Source: an uncultured Hymenobacter sp. (GTDB taxonomy: Bacteria > Bacteroidota > Bacteroidia > Cytophagales > Hymenobacteraceae). Taken from it: a stretch of DNA of 33,294 nucleotides. Both the position numbers and the translations under genes were made by a program. Below are positions 15,002 through 22,895 of this stretch, in pieces. Under the pieces are notes generated by a model. It worked only from the letters and a program-made list of their open reading frames with translations, did no database searches and was not told the DNA's origin. Each line of letters starts with the position of its first letter. The stretch's first letter is position 1. Location of the stretch: positions 1-33,294 of the forward strand of contig CAJYVK010000231.1 of assembly GCA_913778455.1 (NCBI GenBank), in the 5' to 3' direction.

Positions 15002-16267
15002 ATGGACGTTGAAATCATGACAATTGGCGACGAACTGCTCTACGGGCAGGTCGTAGATACCAATTCGGCCTTCATGGGCCAGCAGCTGGGCCGGCTGGGC
15101 CTGCGCGTGCGCCAGATCACGAGCGTGAGCGACCGCGCCGACGAGATAGTGGCCGCCCTCGACCAGGCCCGCCAGCGGGCTAAGGTCATTCTCACCACCG
15201 GCGGCCTCGGCCCTACCAAAGACGACCTCACCAAGCACGTGCTGGCCCGCTACTTCGGCCGTGAATTGGTGGAACACGCGCCCACGCTACGCCACGTGGA
15301 AGAGATTTTCCGGCGCTTCAACCGCCCCATGCTCGACGTCAACCGCCAGCAGGCGATGGTACCGGCGGGCACCGAGGTGCTGCACAACGCCGTGGGTACC
15401 GCCCCCGGCATGTGGATCGAGGACGGCGGCACGGTCTTCATCAGCATGCCCGGCGTGCCCTTCGAGATGAAGCGCCTGATGCAGGACGAGGTGCTGCCCC
15501 GGCTGCAAGCCAAGTTTGACCTGGCTCCCATCGAGCACGTGGTCGTGATGACCGCCGGCCTGGGCGAGTCGTTTTTGGCCGAGAAAATCAAGGACTGGGA
15601 AAACGCCCTGCCGCCCAATGTCAAGCTGGCCTACCTACCCAGCCTGGGCAGCGTGCGCCTGCGCCTCACCGGCACGCCCGATGGCGAGCCCGACCTGCGC
15701 GACCGGATGCTGAAGCTCCTGCCCGAGCTGCGCCGGCGCATCGGCGAGTACATTTTCGCCGAGGAAGACTCGCCGCTAGAAGTGGTTGTAGGTCAAATTC
15801 TGAAAGCCAAAAACTGGCAGCTCGGCACCGCCGAAAGCTGCACCGGCGGCGCGGTGGCGCAGCGCATCACCAGCGTACCGGGCAGCTCGGCCTACTTCCG
15901 CGGCAGCGTGGTAGCTTATGACAACGACCTCAAGGAAAGCCTATTGGGCGTCAACGCCGAAACCCTGGGTCAGCACGGGGCGGTGAGCGAGCCTACCGTA
16001 CGCGAGATGGCCGAAGGTGCCCGCGCCCGCCTGGGCTGCGACGTAGCGCTGGCTACCAGCGGCATTGCCGGCCCCGGCGGTGGCACGCCGCTCAAGCCGG
16101 TCGGCACCATCTGCATTGCCTGCGCCACCCCCGCCGGCACGGTGAGCCGGCAGTTCAACATCGATCGCGGCCGGCAGACCAACATCGAGTACACTACCCA
16201 GGCGGTGCTGATCCTGCTGTGGCAGCAATTAGCGGGACACCGCGAGGCCGAGCTGTTGAAGGTGTAA
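15002..16267 (+). CDS. cinA: CinA: competence/damage-inducible protein, nicotinamide-nucleotide amidase domain
   Basis: A 421-residue CinA-family protein. The N-terminal MoCF/MoaB-like domain (about 1-170, starting MDVEIMTIGDELLYGQ, with TTGGLGPTKDD near residue 65) is linked to a C-terminal CinA domain (about 265-415) with TAESCTGG, SAYFRGSVVAYDN and SGIAGPGGG. In characterised members the C-terminal part deamidates NMN to recycle pyridine nucleotides and the N-terminal part acts on ADP-ribose. The name reflects a link with competence in Gram-positive bacteria that need not hold here. The frame is open upstream through the divergent gene, but the ATG at 15002 gives the canonical N-terminus. 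A family D repeat follows. Confidence 0.95.
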   Translation: MDVEIMTIGDELLYGQVVDTNSAFMGQQLGRLGLRVRQITSVSDRADEIVAALDQARQRAKVILTTGGLGPTKDDLTKHVLARYFGRELVEHAPTLRHVEEIFRRFNRPMLDVNRQQAMVPAGTEVLHNAVGTAPGMWIEDGGTVFISMPGVPFEMKRLMQDEVLPRLQAKFDLAPIEHVVVMTAGLGESFLAEKIKDWENALPPNVKLAYLPSLGSVRLRLTGTPDGEPDLRDRMLKLLPELRRRIGEYIFAEEDSPLEVVVGQILKAKNWQLGTAESCTGGAVAQRITSVPGSSAYFRGSVVAYDNDLKESLLGVNAETLGQHGAVSEPTVREMAEGARARLGCDVALATSGIAGPGGGTPLKPVGTICIACATPAGTVSRQFNIDRGRQTNIEYTTQAVLILLWQQLAGHREAELLKV

Positions 16268-16269
16268 TA

Positions 16270-16380
16270 CTGTAACACCAAGCTCCGGCTTGGTGCAGCG
16301 CCGTGGGGAACTCACCGAGTACGTTATCATAGCGCCTGGCGAGCCCTGCCACCGCACCAAGCCGGAGCCTGGTATTACAG
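16270..16380. repeat. Inverted repeat family D, copy 1
   Basis: Arms 16270-16296 and 16354-16380 (27 bases) pair with two mismatches around a 57-base loop. The left arm reads CTGTAACACCAAGCTCCGG and onward. Each arm is also a near palindrome (CACCAAGC and GCTTGGTG). A second copy is at 21686-21763. It starts two bases after the cinA stop. Confidence 0.9.
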
Positions 16381-16426
16381 CATTCTACAGCGGCGTATTA
16401 GTAAGTATAATGGTCGAGGTAAGAAC

Positions 16427-16434
16427 TACCTTTG
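16427..16434 (+). promoter_or_regulatory. Bacteroidota -7 element of the small secreted protein gene
   Basis: TACCTTTG matches TAnnTTTG and lies four bases before the ATG at 16439. The spacing is the same as at the helicase gene and again predicts an almost leaderless transcript. Confidence 0.5.
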
Positions 16435-16438
16435 TCCC

Positions 16439-16816
16439 ATGCCCTATAAGCAGCTTATTATTTTAGCCGCGCTATGTAGCGTGATGCAGAAAAGTGCGGC
16501 CCAAGGTCGCGATACCGCCTTTGCCATTCACAAGCTCTTCCTGCAAAAGCGGCAGCACGGTGAAAATATCGCCACCGGCGGCATCAGTATGGTCACGGAT
16601 GCTAGCACGCTAAATAGTGCTCTCTGCGGCCTTGTTATCGGGGCCGGTCCAGCCGTGCTGGGCCTGCGGAAAGCGACCCTCTACAGCGCCCAGCACGAAC
16701 AGGAGATTTTGACCGCCTACGCCAATGGTACTCCCCTGCCCGCCGAGGTACGGCGGCAGCTGCGGCGCAAGCATTTCCACCGCACGATCAAGGATATAGC
16801 GGGCCAGGTACGGTAG
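16439..16816 (+). CDS. Small exported protein of unknown function
   Basis: A 125-residue protein with a likely signal peptide (MPYKQLIILAALCSVMQKSAAQ, cleavage near residue 22). The mature part has a basic N-terminal helix (AFAIHKLFLQKRQHG), a short glycine-rich hydrophobic stretch (LCGLVIGAGPAVLGL, about residues 62-76) that might insert in a membrane, and an Arg/Lys-rich C-terminus (LRRKHFHRTIKDIAGQVR). I do not recognise a family. It has its own TAnnTTTG promoter and ends 85 bases before paaK, with the PaaR-like operator between them. It is therefore probably an independent unit and not part of the phenylacetate pathway. Confidence 0.6.
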   Translation: MPYKQLIILAALCSVMQKSAAQGRDTAFAIHKLFLQKRQHGENIATGGISMVTDASTLNSALCGLVIGAGPAVLGLRKATLYSAQHEQEILTAYANGTPLPAEVRRQLRRKHFHRTIKDIAGQVR

Positions 16817-16844
16817 CCAATGGCAAGGGGTATGGAGCGAATTA

Positions 16845-16858
16845 CAAACGTTTGTTAG
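16845..16858. promoter_or_regulatory. PaaR-like operator upstream of paaK
   Basis: CAAACGTTTGTTAG; with flanks, 16841-16858 matches 16 of 18 positions of the perfect palindrome CTAACAAACGTTTGTTAG. It lies 43 bases before the paaK ATG. The same 12 bases AACGTTTGTTAG recur before paaA. The site also fits, with one mismatch, the consensus CNAACGNNCGTTNG that I recall for the TetR-family PaaR of Thermus thermophilus. That match is from memory. No PaaR gene is in the window. Confidence 0.65.
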
Positions 16859-16901
16859 TTTTACGGCGTTAACCCGGCTATTCTCCCACCCTAGCCCCGC
16901 C

Positions 16902-18251
16902 ATGCTCTTCAATCCCGACCTCGAGCGCCTACCGCTGCCGCAGCTCCGCGCCTTGCAAAATGCCCGGCTCAAGGAGCAGGTGGCGTACCTGAGCGAGCGC
17001 GTGCCGTTCTACCAGCGCAAATTTGCCGAGGCGGGTATCAACCCCGCCACGTTTCGCGGGCTGGAAGACCTTGGCAAGCTGGGCTTTACTAAGAAGGCCG
17101 ATTTTCGAGACAATTACCCGTTCGGGCTCTTCGCAGTTCCTGAAGCCGAGGTGGCGCGGCTGCACTGCTCCAGCGGCACTACCGGCAAGGCCACGGTGGT
17201 GGGCTACTCGGCCGGCGACCTCGCTATTTTTTCGGAAGTAGTGGCCCGCTCGCTGGCCGCCGCCGGCTGCCGGCCGGGCATGAAGGTGCAGAACGCCTAC
17301 GGCTACGGTCTGTTTACGGGCGGGCTGGGCCTGCACTACGGGGCCGAACGGCTGGGGCTGACGGTCATCCCGGTTTCGGGTGGCAGCACCGACCGGCAAT
17401 TGCAGCTCCTCCAGGATTTTCGCCCCGAAATTCTCTGCGCCACGCCCTCCTACGCCCAGGTACTGGCCGAGGAGCTGCACCGGCGCGGCATCGCGCCGGA
17501 GGCCATCAACCTGAAGCTGGCCGTGCTGGGGGCCGAGCCCTGGACCGAGGCCGTCCGCACGCAGGTGCAGGACGGGCTGCGCGTGGCGGCAACCAACATC
17601 TACGGCCTGAGCGAAATCCTCGGCCCCGGCATTTCGCAGGAAGACGTGGACGAGCGCGGCACCGGCAGCTACGTGTGGGAAGACCATTTCTACCCCGAAA
17701 TAGTGGATAAGGACACCGGCGAGCCGGTAGCCGCCGGCGAGCTGGGCGTCTTGGTTTTCAGCACGCTGACCAAGAAGGCCATGCCCATCCTGCGCTACTG
17801 GACGGGCGACATCACCAATCTGTACTACGACCACTCGGTAAAGCGCACCCACGTGAAGATGGGGCCGATTCGCGGCCGCGCCGACGATATGCTCATCATT
17901 CGCGGGGTTAATTTTTTTCCTACGCAGGTCGAGGCTATCATCAGTGAGCTGGCCCACGCCAGCCCGCACTACCAGGTGGTGGTGGCCCGGCGCGGCAGCC
18001 TCGACGAGGTAGAGGTGCATGTGGAAGTAGCCGAGCCGCTGCTGCGCGAGCTGGGGCTGGCCGGCGTACCTCTCTCGGCCGAGCACGTGCAGGCGCACGA
18101 CTGCCTGCGCCAGCTGCAAGGCATTTTCACCAAGAAAATCAAGGATAATGTCGGCCTCAGCATGCGGGTCAGCCTGCTGGGCAATGGGCAGCTACCGCGC
18201 AGCGAGGGCGGCAAGCTGAACCGCGTGCAGGATTTGCGCGGGGTGAAATAG
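16902..18251 (+). CDS. paaK: Phenylacetate-CoA ligase PaaK
   Basis: A 449-residue AMP-forming ligase that converts phenylacetate, ATP and CoA to phenylacetyl-CoA, the entry step of the pathway. The ATP-binding loop SSGTTGK is at residues 90-96, the family segment YGYGLFTGGLGLHYG at about 134-148, the acceptor-site region IYGLSEILGPG near 237, and the C-terminal lid domain begins about residue 325 with GRADDMLIIRGVNFFPTQVE. The length is typical (430-450). It is the first gene of the paa region, preceded by the operator-like palindrome and separated from paaE by a family C hairpin. Confidence 0.96.
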   Translation: MLFNPDLERLPLPQLRALQNARLKEQVAYLSERVPFYQRKFAEAGINPATFRGLEDLGKLGFTKKADFRDNYPFGLFAVPEAEVARLHCSSGTTGKATVVGYSAGDLAIFSEVVARSLAAAGCRPGMKVQNAYGYGLFTGGLGLHYGAERLGLTVIPVSGGSTDRQLQLLQDFRPEILCATPSYAQVLAEELHRRGIAPEAINLKLAVLGAEPWTEAVRTQVQDGLRVAATNIYGLSEILGPGISQEDVDERGTGSYVWEDHFYPEIVDKDTGEPVAAGELGVLVFSTLTKKAMPILRYWTGDITNLYYDHSVKRTHVKMGPIRGRADDMLIIRGVNFFPTQVEAIISELAHASPHYQVVVARRGSLDEVEVHVEVAEPLLRELGLAGVPLSAEHVQAHDCLRQLQGIFTKKIKDNVGLSMRVSLLGNGQLPRSEGGKLNRVQDLRGVK

Positions 18252-18272
18252 CAGAGAGAAAGGCCGTTCTAA

Positions 18273-18381
18273 AACGGTTGTCATGCTGACGAAGGAAGCA
18301 TCTTGTCAGGGCAGGCAGAACATAAGTTGAGCATTCGCACGAACCTGACAAGATGCTTCCTTCGTCAGCACGACAACCGTT
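18273..18381. repeat. Inverted repeat family C, copy 2
   Basis: Arms 18273-18310 and 18344-18381 (38 bases) pair with one mismatch around a 33-base loop. The inner arm CCTGACAAGATGCTTC is shared with copies at 3284-3406 (right arm) and 30325-30411; the outer parts diverge. It lies between paaK and paaE, ending 11 bases before the paaE ATG. Confidence 0.92.
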
Positions 18382-18392
18382 ATCCTAAGTAC

Positions 18393-19469
18393 ATGAGCCG
18401 CTTCCACTCCCTAAAAATCAAGAGCATCACCCGCGAAACACCCGATTGCGTATCGCTGGCCTTCGAGGTGCCGGCCGAGCTGCGCGACACCTTCCGCTAC
18501 CAGCCCGGCCAGTACCTGACGCTGCGCCGCGAGCACGAGGGCGAGGAGCTGCGCCGCAGCTACTCGCTGTGCAGCAGCCCGCTCGACGACGAGTGGCGCG
18601 TGGCCATCAAGCAAGTGCCCGGTGGGCGCTTCTCAACCCTGGCCGTGGCCGACGGCCTGCGCCCCGGCGATTGGCTGGACGTGCTACCGCCGCAGGGCCG
18701 CTTCTCGCCCACCCTGCACCCGGGCCAGGCCCGGCGCTACGCGCTATTTGCGGCGGGCAGCGGCATCACGCCCATCCTCAGCATTGCTAAAACGGTGCTG
18801 CTCACCGAGCCGGGCAGCCACGTGTACCTGGTGTACGGCAACCGGGGGCGCAACTCGATTATTTTCAAGGAGCAGATTGAGGGCCTGAAAAATAAATTCC
18901 TGGGCCGGCTGAGCGTGTACCACGTGTTGAGCCGCGAGCAGGGCGAAAGTGATTTGTTTTTCGGGCGGGTAGATCAGGCCAAGACGGCGCAGCTGCTGCG
19001 CCAGCTCATCCCGGCGGCGGGCCTCGACGAGGCATTCATCTGCGGCCCCGAGGAGATGATTCACGGCGTGCGCCAGGCCCTGGCCGAGGCCGGCGTAGCT
19101 CCCGAAAAAATCCACTTCGAGCTATTCGCCGCCACCAGCGGGGCCGGCAGAGCGGCCGCCCTAACCCGCCCAGTGGGCACCGACGATCAGAAGAGCCAGG
19201 TAACCGTGCGCCTCGACGGCCGCGCCTACCGCCTCGACATGTCGTACTACGGTGATACTGTGCTCGATGCCGCCCTATCCGCCGGCATCGACGCGCCCTA
19301 TTCCTGCAAAAACGGCATGTGCAGCACCTGCCTGGGCCGCGTGACGGCCGGTACCGTGGCGATGGACGTAAACTACTCGCTCTCAGCCGACGAAGTAGCC
19401 AAGGGCTACGTGCTCACCTGCCAGGCCCGCCCCACCGCACCCGCGGTAACGGTAGATTTCGACCAATAG
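18393..19469 (+). CDS. paaE: Phenylacetyl-CoA epoxidase reductase subunit PaaE
   Basis: A 358-residue flavin/iron-sulfur reductase that passes electrons from NADPH to the PaaABC oxygenase. The FAD-binding barrel carries RRSYSLCS (54-61), the NAD(P)-binding domain carries FAAGSGITP (about residues 115-123), and the C-terminal plant-type ferredoxin domain has Cys305, Cys310, Cys313 and Cys343 (C-X4-C-X2-C-X29-C) for a 2Fe-2S cluster. The frame is open upstream through the family C repeat, but the ATG at 18393 (MSRFHSLKIKSITRET) gives the family N-terminus. In most paa operons paaE follows paaABCD; here it is next to paaK and separated from paaA by a permease gene. Confidence 0.95.
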   Translation: MSRFHSLKIKSITRETPDCVSLAFEVPAELRDTFRYQPGQYLTLRREHEGEELRRSYSLCSSPLDDEWRVAIKQVPGGRFSTLAVADGLRPGDWLDVLPPQGRFSPTLHPGQARRYALFAAGSGITPILSIAKTVLLTEPGSHVYLVYGNRGRNSIIFKEQIEGLKNKFLGRLSVYHVLSREQGESDLFFGRVDQAKTAQLLRQLIPAAGLDEAFICGPEEMIHGVRQALAEAGVAPEKIHFELFAATSGAGRAAALTRPVGTDDQKSQVTVRLDGRAYRLDMSYYGDTVLDAALSAGIDAPYSCKNGMCSTCLGRVTAGTVAMDVNYSLSADEVAKGYVLTCQARPTAPAVTVDFDQ

Positions 19470-19565
19470 CCGCCCCGCGCCGCTTTCTCGGCGGGAAAGC
19501 TGGTGCCACCGTATGCGCTAGTTGCCAGCCCGCGCAGCACGCATTCCCACCCGGGCTTCTACTCT

Positions 19566-20624
19566 ATGGAAAATCCTGCCCCTTCTTCGCTAACGCCCTA
19601 CGTGCAGCGCGTACTTATCGCGGTGAGCCTTACCGTTTTGGTGCTGGGCATCCTCGGCTTACTGGGGCTGGCCTTCGGCGTATTTCTGCGCTTGCTGGCG
19701 GCGCTGCTCATTGCCCTACCGCTGCGGGCCAGCGCGGCCTGGCTGCACCGCCGCACCGGGCTACCCGAGGGGCTGGGCGTGGCCGTGCTGTGCTTGCTGG
19801 TACTGGCCCTGCTGGGCGGCATGGGCTGGCTGTTTTCGGCCAAGCTTAGCGAGCAGGTGAGCACCTTACAGCAGCAGCTCCCGCAGGCCATTCGCAACGT
19901 GCAGGCCCGGGTGAGCGGCACCGAATGGGGCCAGTGGCTGGCCGGTGAAAATTTCGACTACCGCAAAATCATGGGCGGCACCTCGGAGTGGCTGGGCCGG
20001 GCCACGGGCATCTTCTCCACCACCTTCAGCATCCTGGCCGATGGCTACGTCATTGCTTTCCTGGCGGTGTTTTTAGTGCTTCAGCCCAAAACTTACCGCG
20101 CCGGCCTGGTGATGCTGGTGCCCAAGGCCAGCCGCGCCCGCGCCCACGAGGTGCTCGATAAAATCAGCAGCACGCTCGTGAGCTGGGTGCTGGGCCGGCT
20201 GGCTTCCATGCTCTTCGTGGGCGTGCTCACGGTACTGGGGCTGAGCTTTTTGGGAATGCCGCTGGCGGGCGTGCTGGGGCTGTTTGCGGGCCTGGTGACG
20301 TTTATTCCCAACATCGGGCCGGTGGTGTCGATGGTGCCGGCGCTACTGCTGGCCTTCTTCAACGGCGGGCCGCACATGGCGCTCTACGTATTGCTGCTGT
20401 ACCTGGGGGCCCAGACGCTGGAGAGCGCGGCCGTGTCGCCGGTGTTGCAGCAGCGGCTCATCTCGCTGCCACCCGCGCTGGTGCTGGTGGGGCAGCTCAT
20501 CATCGGCTCGTTTACGGGGCTGCTGGGCCTCATGCTGGCCACGCCCATTATTGCCATTATTACGGTGCTGGTGAAGATGTTGTACGTGCACGACGTGCTG
20601 GGCGACCGCGAGGCGCATGTCTAG
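19566..20624 (+). CDS. AI-2E family transporter (PerM-like)
   Basis: A 352-residue polytopic membrane protein of the AI-2E/PerM (UPF0118) family. Hydrophobic segments are visible at about residues 13-50, 60-85, 150-185, 215-250, 258-285 and 305-340, with the family segment GLVTFIPNIGPVVSMVPALL near residue 240. E. coli TqsA exports autoinducer 2, but most members move unknown solutes, and Na+/H+ exchange has been reported for some. It lies between paaE and paaA on the same strand, 96 bases after paaE, and the paaA promoter follows its stop. A role in aromatic-acid transport is possible but only inferred. The ATG at 19566 (MENPAPSSLT) is preferred over an upstream start lacking family residues. 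Confidence 0.88.
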   Translation: MENPAPSSLTPYVQRVLIAVSLTVLVLGILGLLGLAFGVFLRLLAALLIALPLRASAAWLHRRTGLPEGLGVAVLCLLVLALLGGMGWLFSAKLSEQVSTLQQQLPQAIRNVQARVSGTEWGQWLAGENFDYRKIMGGTSEWLGRATGIFSTTFSILADGYVIAFLAVFLVLQPKTYRAGLVMLVPKASRARAHEVLDKISSTLVSWVLGRLASMLFVGVLTVLGLSFLGMPLAGVLGLFAGLVTFIPNIGPVVSMVPALLLAFFNGGPHMALYVLLLYLGAQTLESAAVSPVLQQRLISLPPALVLVGQLIIGSFTGLLGLMLATPIIAIITVLVKMLYVHDVLGDREAHV

Positions 20625-20667
20625 CGCCGGTGCGGACCGCAGTCGGGCTCATTAGCTGAATTTTCCT

Positions 20668-20675
20668 TACCTTTG
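20668..20675 (+). promoter_or_regulatory. Bacteroidota -7 promoter element of the paaA operon
   Basis: TACCTTTG matches TAnnTTTG, 36 bases before the paaA ATG. The predicted transcription start is close to base 20681, next to or inside the operator-like palindrome at 20682-20695, an arrangement suited to repression. No convincing -33 element was seen. Confidence 0.55.
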
Positions 20676-20681
20676 GAAAAA

Positions 20682-20695
20682 CTAACGTTTGTTAG
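20682..20695. promoter_or_regulatory. PaaR-like operator upstream of paaA
   Basis: CTAACGTTTGTTAG, with 5-base inverted ends CTAAC and GTTAG, lies just after the -7 element and 16 bases before the paaA start. It shares AACGTTTGTTAG with the site before paaK. It fits the remembered PaaR consensus CNAACGNNCGTTNG at all but one fixed position. Confidence 0.68.
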
Positions 20696-20711
20696 TATTT
20701 GTTGTTCGCTT

Positions 20712-21668
20712 ATGGAAACGCTCGCCCCCGACCTCTCGCCCGAAGCACAGTTTCAGGCCCGCATCGACGCCGACATCCGCATCGAGCCCAAAGACTGGAT
20801 GCCCGAGGCGTACCGCAAAACGCTCATCCGGCAGATTTCGCAGCACGCGCACTCCGAGCTGGTGGGCATGCTGCCCGAAGGCAACTGGATAACCCGGGCG
20901 CCCTCGCTCAAACGCAAGGCCATCTTGCTGGCCAAGGTGCAGGACGAGGCCGGCCACGGCCTGTACCTCTACAGCGCCGCCGAGACGCTGGGCACTTCCC
21001 GCGATCAGATGCTGGCCGACCTGCACTCGGGCAAGGCCAAGTACAGCAGCATTTTCAACTACCCCACCCTGAGCTGGGCCGACATGGGCTGCGTGGGTTG
21101 GCTCGTCGATGGGGCGGCCATTCTCAACCAGGTGCCGCTGTGCCGCACGTCCTACGGCCCCTACGCCCGCGCCATGGTGCGCGTGTGCAAGGAGGAAAGC
21201 TTCCATCAGCGCCAGGGCTTCGAGATTATGCAGACGCTCTGCGAGGGCGCGCCCGTGCAAAAGGAGATGGCCCAGGAGGCGCTCAACCGCTGGTGGTGGC
21301 CCACGCTGATGATGTTCGGCCCCAAAGACGCCGACTCGCCCAACACCGAGCAGAGCATGAAGTGGCGCATCAAGCGCTTCACCAACGACGAGCTGCGCCA
21401 AAAATTCGTGGATATGATGGTGCCCCAGGCCGAGTTTCTGGGCCTCAAGGTACCCGACGACAAAGTGCAGTGGAACGAGGAGCGCCAGGCCTACGACTTC
21501 GGCGAGGTAGACTGGGAAGAATTCTGGAACGTGGTGAAGGGCAATGGTCTCTGCAACCACGAGCGCCTGCAAGCTCGCGTGCAAGCCCACGAGGAAGGGG
21601 CCTGGGTACGCGAAGCCGCGCTGGCCCACGCCGCCAAGCGCAAGGAGCGCGCGGCCGTGGCGGCGTAA
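20712..21668 (+). CDS. paaA: Phenylacetyl-CoA 1,2-epoxidase catalytic subunit PaaA
   Basis: A 318-residue diiron oxygenase subunit that epoxidises the ring of phenylacetyl-CoA. Likely iron ligands are Glu49 (HSEL), Glu79 and His82 (DEAGH), and Glu162 and His165 (EESFH), within helices of a ferritin-like fold. The family stretch [20 protein letters not shown] follows the first EXXH. Length and sequence match PaaA closely. The ATG at 20712 is chosen because the operator and promoter lie before it and the residues encoded upstream are not family-like. A 124-base gap with a family D hairpin separates it from paaB, an unusual break inside this complex's genes. Confidence 0.97.
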   Translation: METLAPDLSPEAQFQARIDADIRIEPKDWMPEAYRKTLIRQISQHAHSELVGMLPEGNWITRAPSLKRKAILLAKVQDEAGHGLYLYSAAETLGTSRDQMLADLHSGKAKYSSIFNYPTLSWADMGCVGWLVDGAAILNQVPLCRTSYGPYARAMVRVCKEESFHQRQGFEIMQTLCEGAPVQKEMAQEALNRWWWPTLMMFGPKDADSPNTEQSMKWRIKRFTNDELRQKFVDMMVPQAEFLGLKVPDDKVQWNEERQAYDFGEVDWEEFWNVVKGNGLCNHERLQARVQAHEEGAWVREAALAHAAKRKERAAVAA

Positions 21669-21685
21669 TCTCATCCCCGAAGGAA

Positions 21686-21763
21686 TGTAACACCAAGCTC
21701 CAGCTTGGTGATAGCCCGGCGAGTAACCTCAGGCGCCGCACCAAGCTGGAGCTTGGTGTTACA
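21686..21763. repeat. Inverted repeat family D, copy 2
   Basis: Arms 21686-21710 and 21739-21763 are perfect 25-base reverse complements around a 28-base loop. Each arm also folds alone (CACCAAGCT and AGCTTGGTG around two bases). Thus one long stem or two short hairpins can form. It lies between paaA and paaB. Confidence 0.94.
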
Positions 21764-21792
21764 CCGTGCTTCGCCAGTTCAACATACTACCA

Positions 21793-22080
21793 ATGATTCA
21801 GCAAGAATGGCCTCTCTGGGAGGTCTTTATCCGCAGCAAGCAGGGGCTGGACCACAAGCACGTCGGCAGCCTGCACGCCGCCGACGCGGCGATGGCCATG
21901 CAAAACGCCCGCGACGTCTACACCCGCCGCCTCGAAGGCGTGAGCATCTGGGTGGTGGAGTCGCGGCACATCCACGCCTCCAACCCCGACGAAGCCGCCG
22001 AATTTTTCGAACCGGCCGCCGATAAGGTGTATCGGCACCCCACGTTTTACGACGTGCCGGATTCCATCAAACATATGTAA
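21793..22080 (+). CDS. paaB: Phenylacetyl-CoA epoxidase subunit PaaB
   Basis: A 95-residue subunit of the PaaABCE epoxidase, needed for oxygenase activity and thought to bridge PaaAC modules and the reductase. It begins MIQQEWPLWEVFIRSKQGLD and contains HVGSLHAADAAMAMQNARDV and VWVVES-like residues (IWVVESRHI), all typical of PaaB. The length is exactly that of the family. The frame is open to a GTG at 21766 inside the repeat edge, but the ATG at 21793 gives the standard N-terminus. The stop lies five bases before paaC. Confidence 0.95.
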   Translation: MIQQEWPLWEVFIRSKQGLDHKHVGSLHAADAAMAMQNARDVYTRRLEGVSIWVVESRHIHASNPDEAAEFFEPAADKVYRHPTFYDVPDSIKHM

Positions 22081-22085
22081 GCCCG

Positions 22086-22895
22086 ATGGCCACGCCCGAC
22101 CTTTCGCCCGCCCAACTGGCCGCGCCAACCTACCCGGCTGAGCTGCGCAGCCAGCTGTTTCAGTACGTCGTGCAGCTTGCCGACACCAGCCTCATTCTGG
22201 CGCACCGCCTGTCGGAATGGTGCGGGCACGGCCCCGTGCTGGAGCAAGACCTGGCCCTGTCCAACATCGCGCTCGACCTGCTGGGCGAGGCCCGCAGCTA
22301 TTACCAGTACGCCGCCGAGCTTGAAGGCCGCGGCCGTACCGAAGACGACCTGGCCTACCTGCGCTCGGCCGTGGAGTACCGCAATCCGCTGCTCGTGGAA
22401 CAGCCCAACGGCGACTTTGCTTACACCATAGTGCGGCAGTTTTTGTTCGACAATTTTCATTATCAGCTGCTGAAGGAATTGAAAGCCGGTCCCGATGCCC
22501 GGCTGGCCGCCATTGCCGAGAAGTCGCTGAAAGAAGCGGCCTACCACCTCAAGTGGAGCTCGGAATGGCTGATTCGCCTCGGCGACGGCACGCCTGAGAG
22601 CCGCCGCCGCCTCGACAAGGCCATTGCCGCGCTCTGGCGCTTTGCGGGGGAGCTGACCACGCCCACGCCCGGCGAAAGTCACTTGCAGGAGCTGGGCCTG
22701 GTGCCCGACTACGCGGCGCTGCTGCCGGCCATGCAAGCGCACGTCGCGCACGTGCTGGCCGAGGCCACGGTGCCGCTGCCCACCGCACCCGTGGCGCAGC
22801 TGGGCGGCAAAACCGGCCGGCACTCCGAGCACCTGGGCTACCTGCTGGCCGAGCTGCAATACCTGCAACGCACTTACCCCGGCCTGACGTGGTAA
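22086..22895 (+). CDS. paaC: Phenylacetyl-CoA epoxidase structural subunit PaaC
   Basis: A 269-residue ferritin-like subunit that forms the heterodimer core with PaaA but does not itself hold the diiron site. Family segments are QLADTSLILAHRLSEWCGHG (31-50), LSNIALDLLGEARSYYQYAA and DFAYTIVRQFLFDNFHYQLL, then AAYHLKWSSEWLIRLGDGT. It starts five bases after paaB and its last seven bases overlap the start of paaD, so paaB, paaC and paaD are surely translated from one message. The protein is slightly longer than the usual 250 residues because of an N-terminal extension. Confidence 0.95.
   Translation: MATPDLSPAQLAAPTYPAELRSQLFQYVVQLADTSLILAHRLSEWCGHGPVLEQDLALSNIALDLLGEARSYYQYAAELEGRGRTEDDLAYLRSAVEYRNPLLVEQPNGDFAYTIVRQFLFDNFHYQLLKELKAGPDARLAAIAEKSLKEAAYHLKWSSEWLIRLGDGTPESRRRLDKAIAALWRFAGELTTPTPGESHLQELGLVPDYAALLPAMQAHVAHVLAEATVPLPTAPVAQLGGKTGRHSEHLGYLLAELQYLQRTYPGLTW

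Noticed and set aside
18303..18392. An N-terminal extension of PaaE through the family C repeat
   Set aside because: The extra residues come from the hairpin sequence and are not part of the reductase family; the ATG at 18393 gives the normal start.
19566..20624. Calling the permease a quorum-sensing exporter
   Set aside because: The family name comes from one characterised member; no autoinducer synthase or receptor gene is present here.
20682..21674. A minus-strand frame covering paaA
   Set aside because: It mirrors the paaA codons and has no family residues; the plus frame has the diiron ligands.
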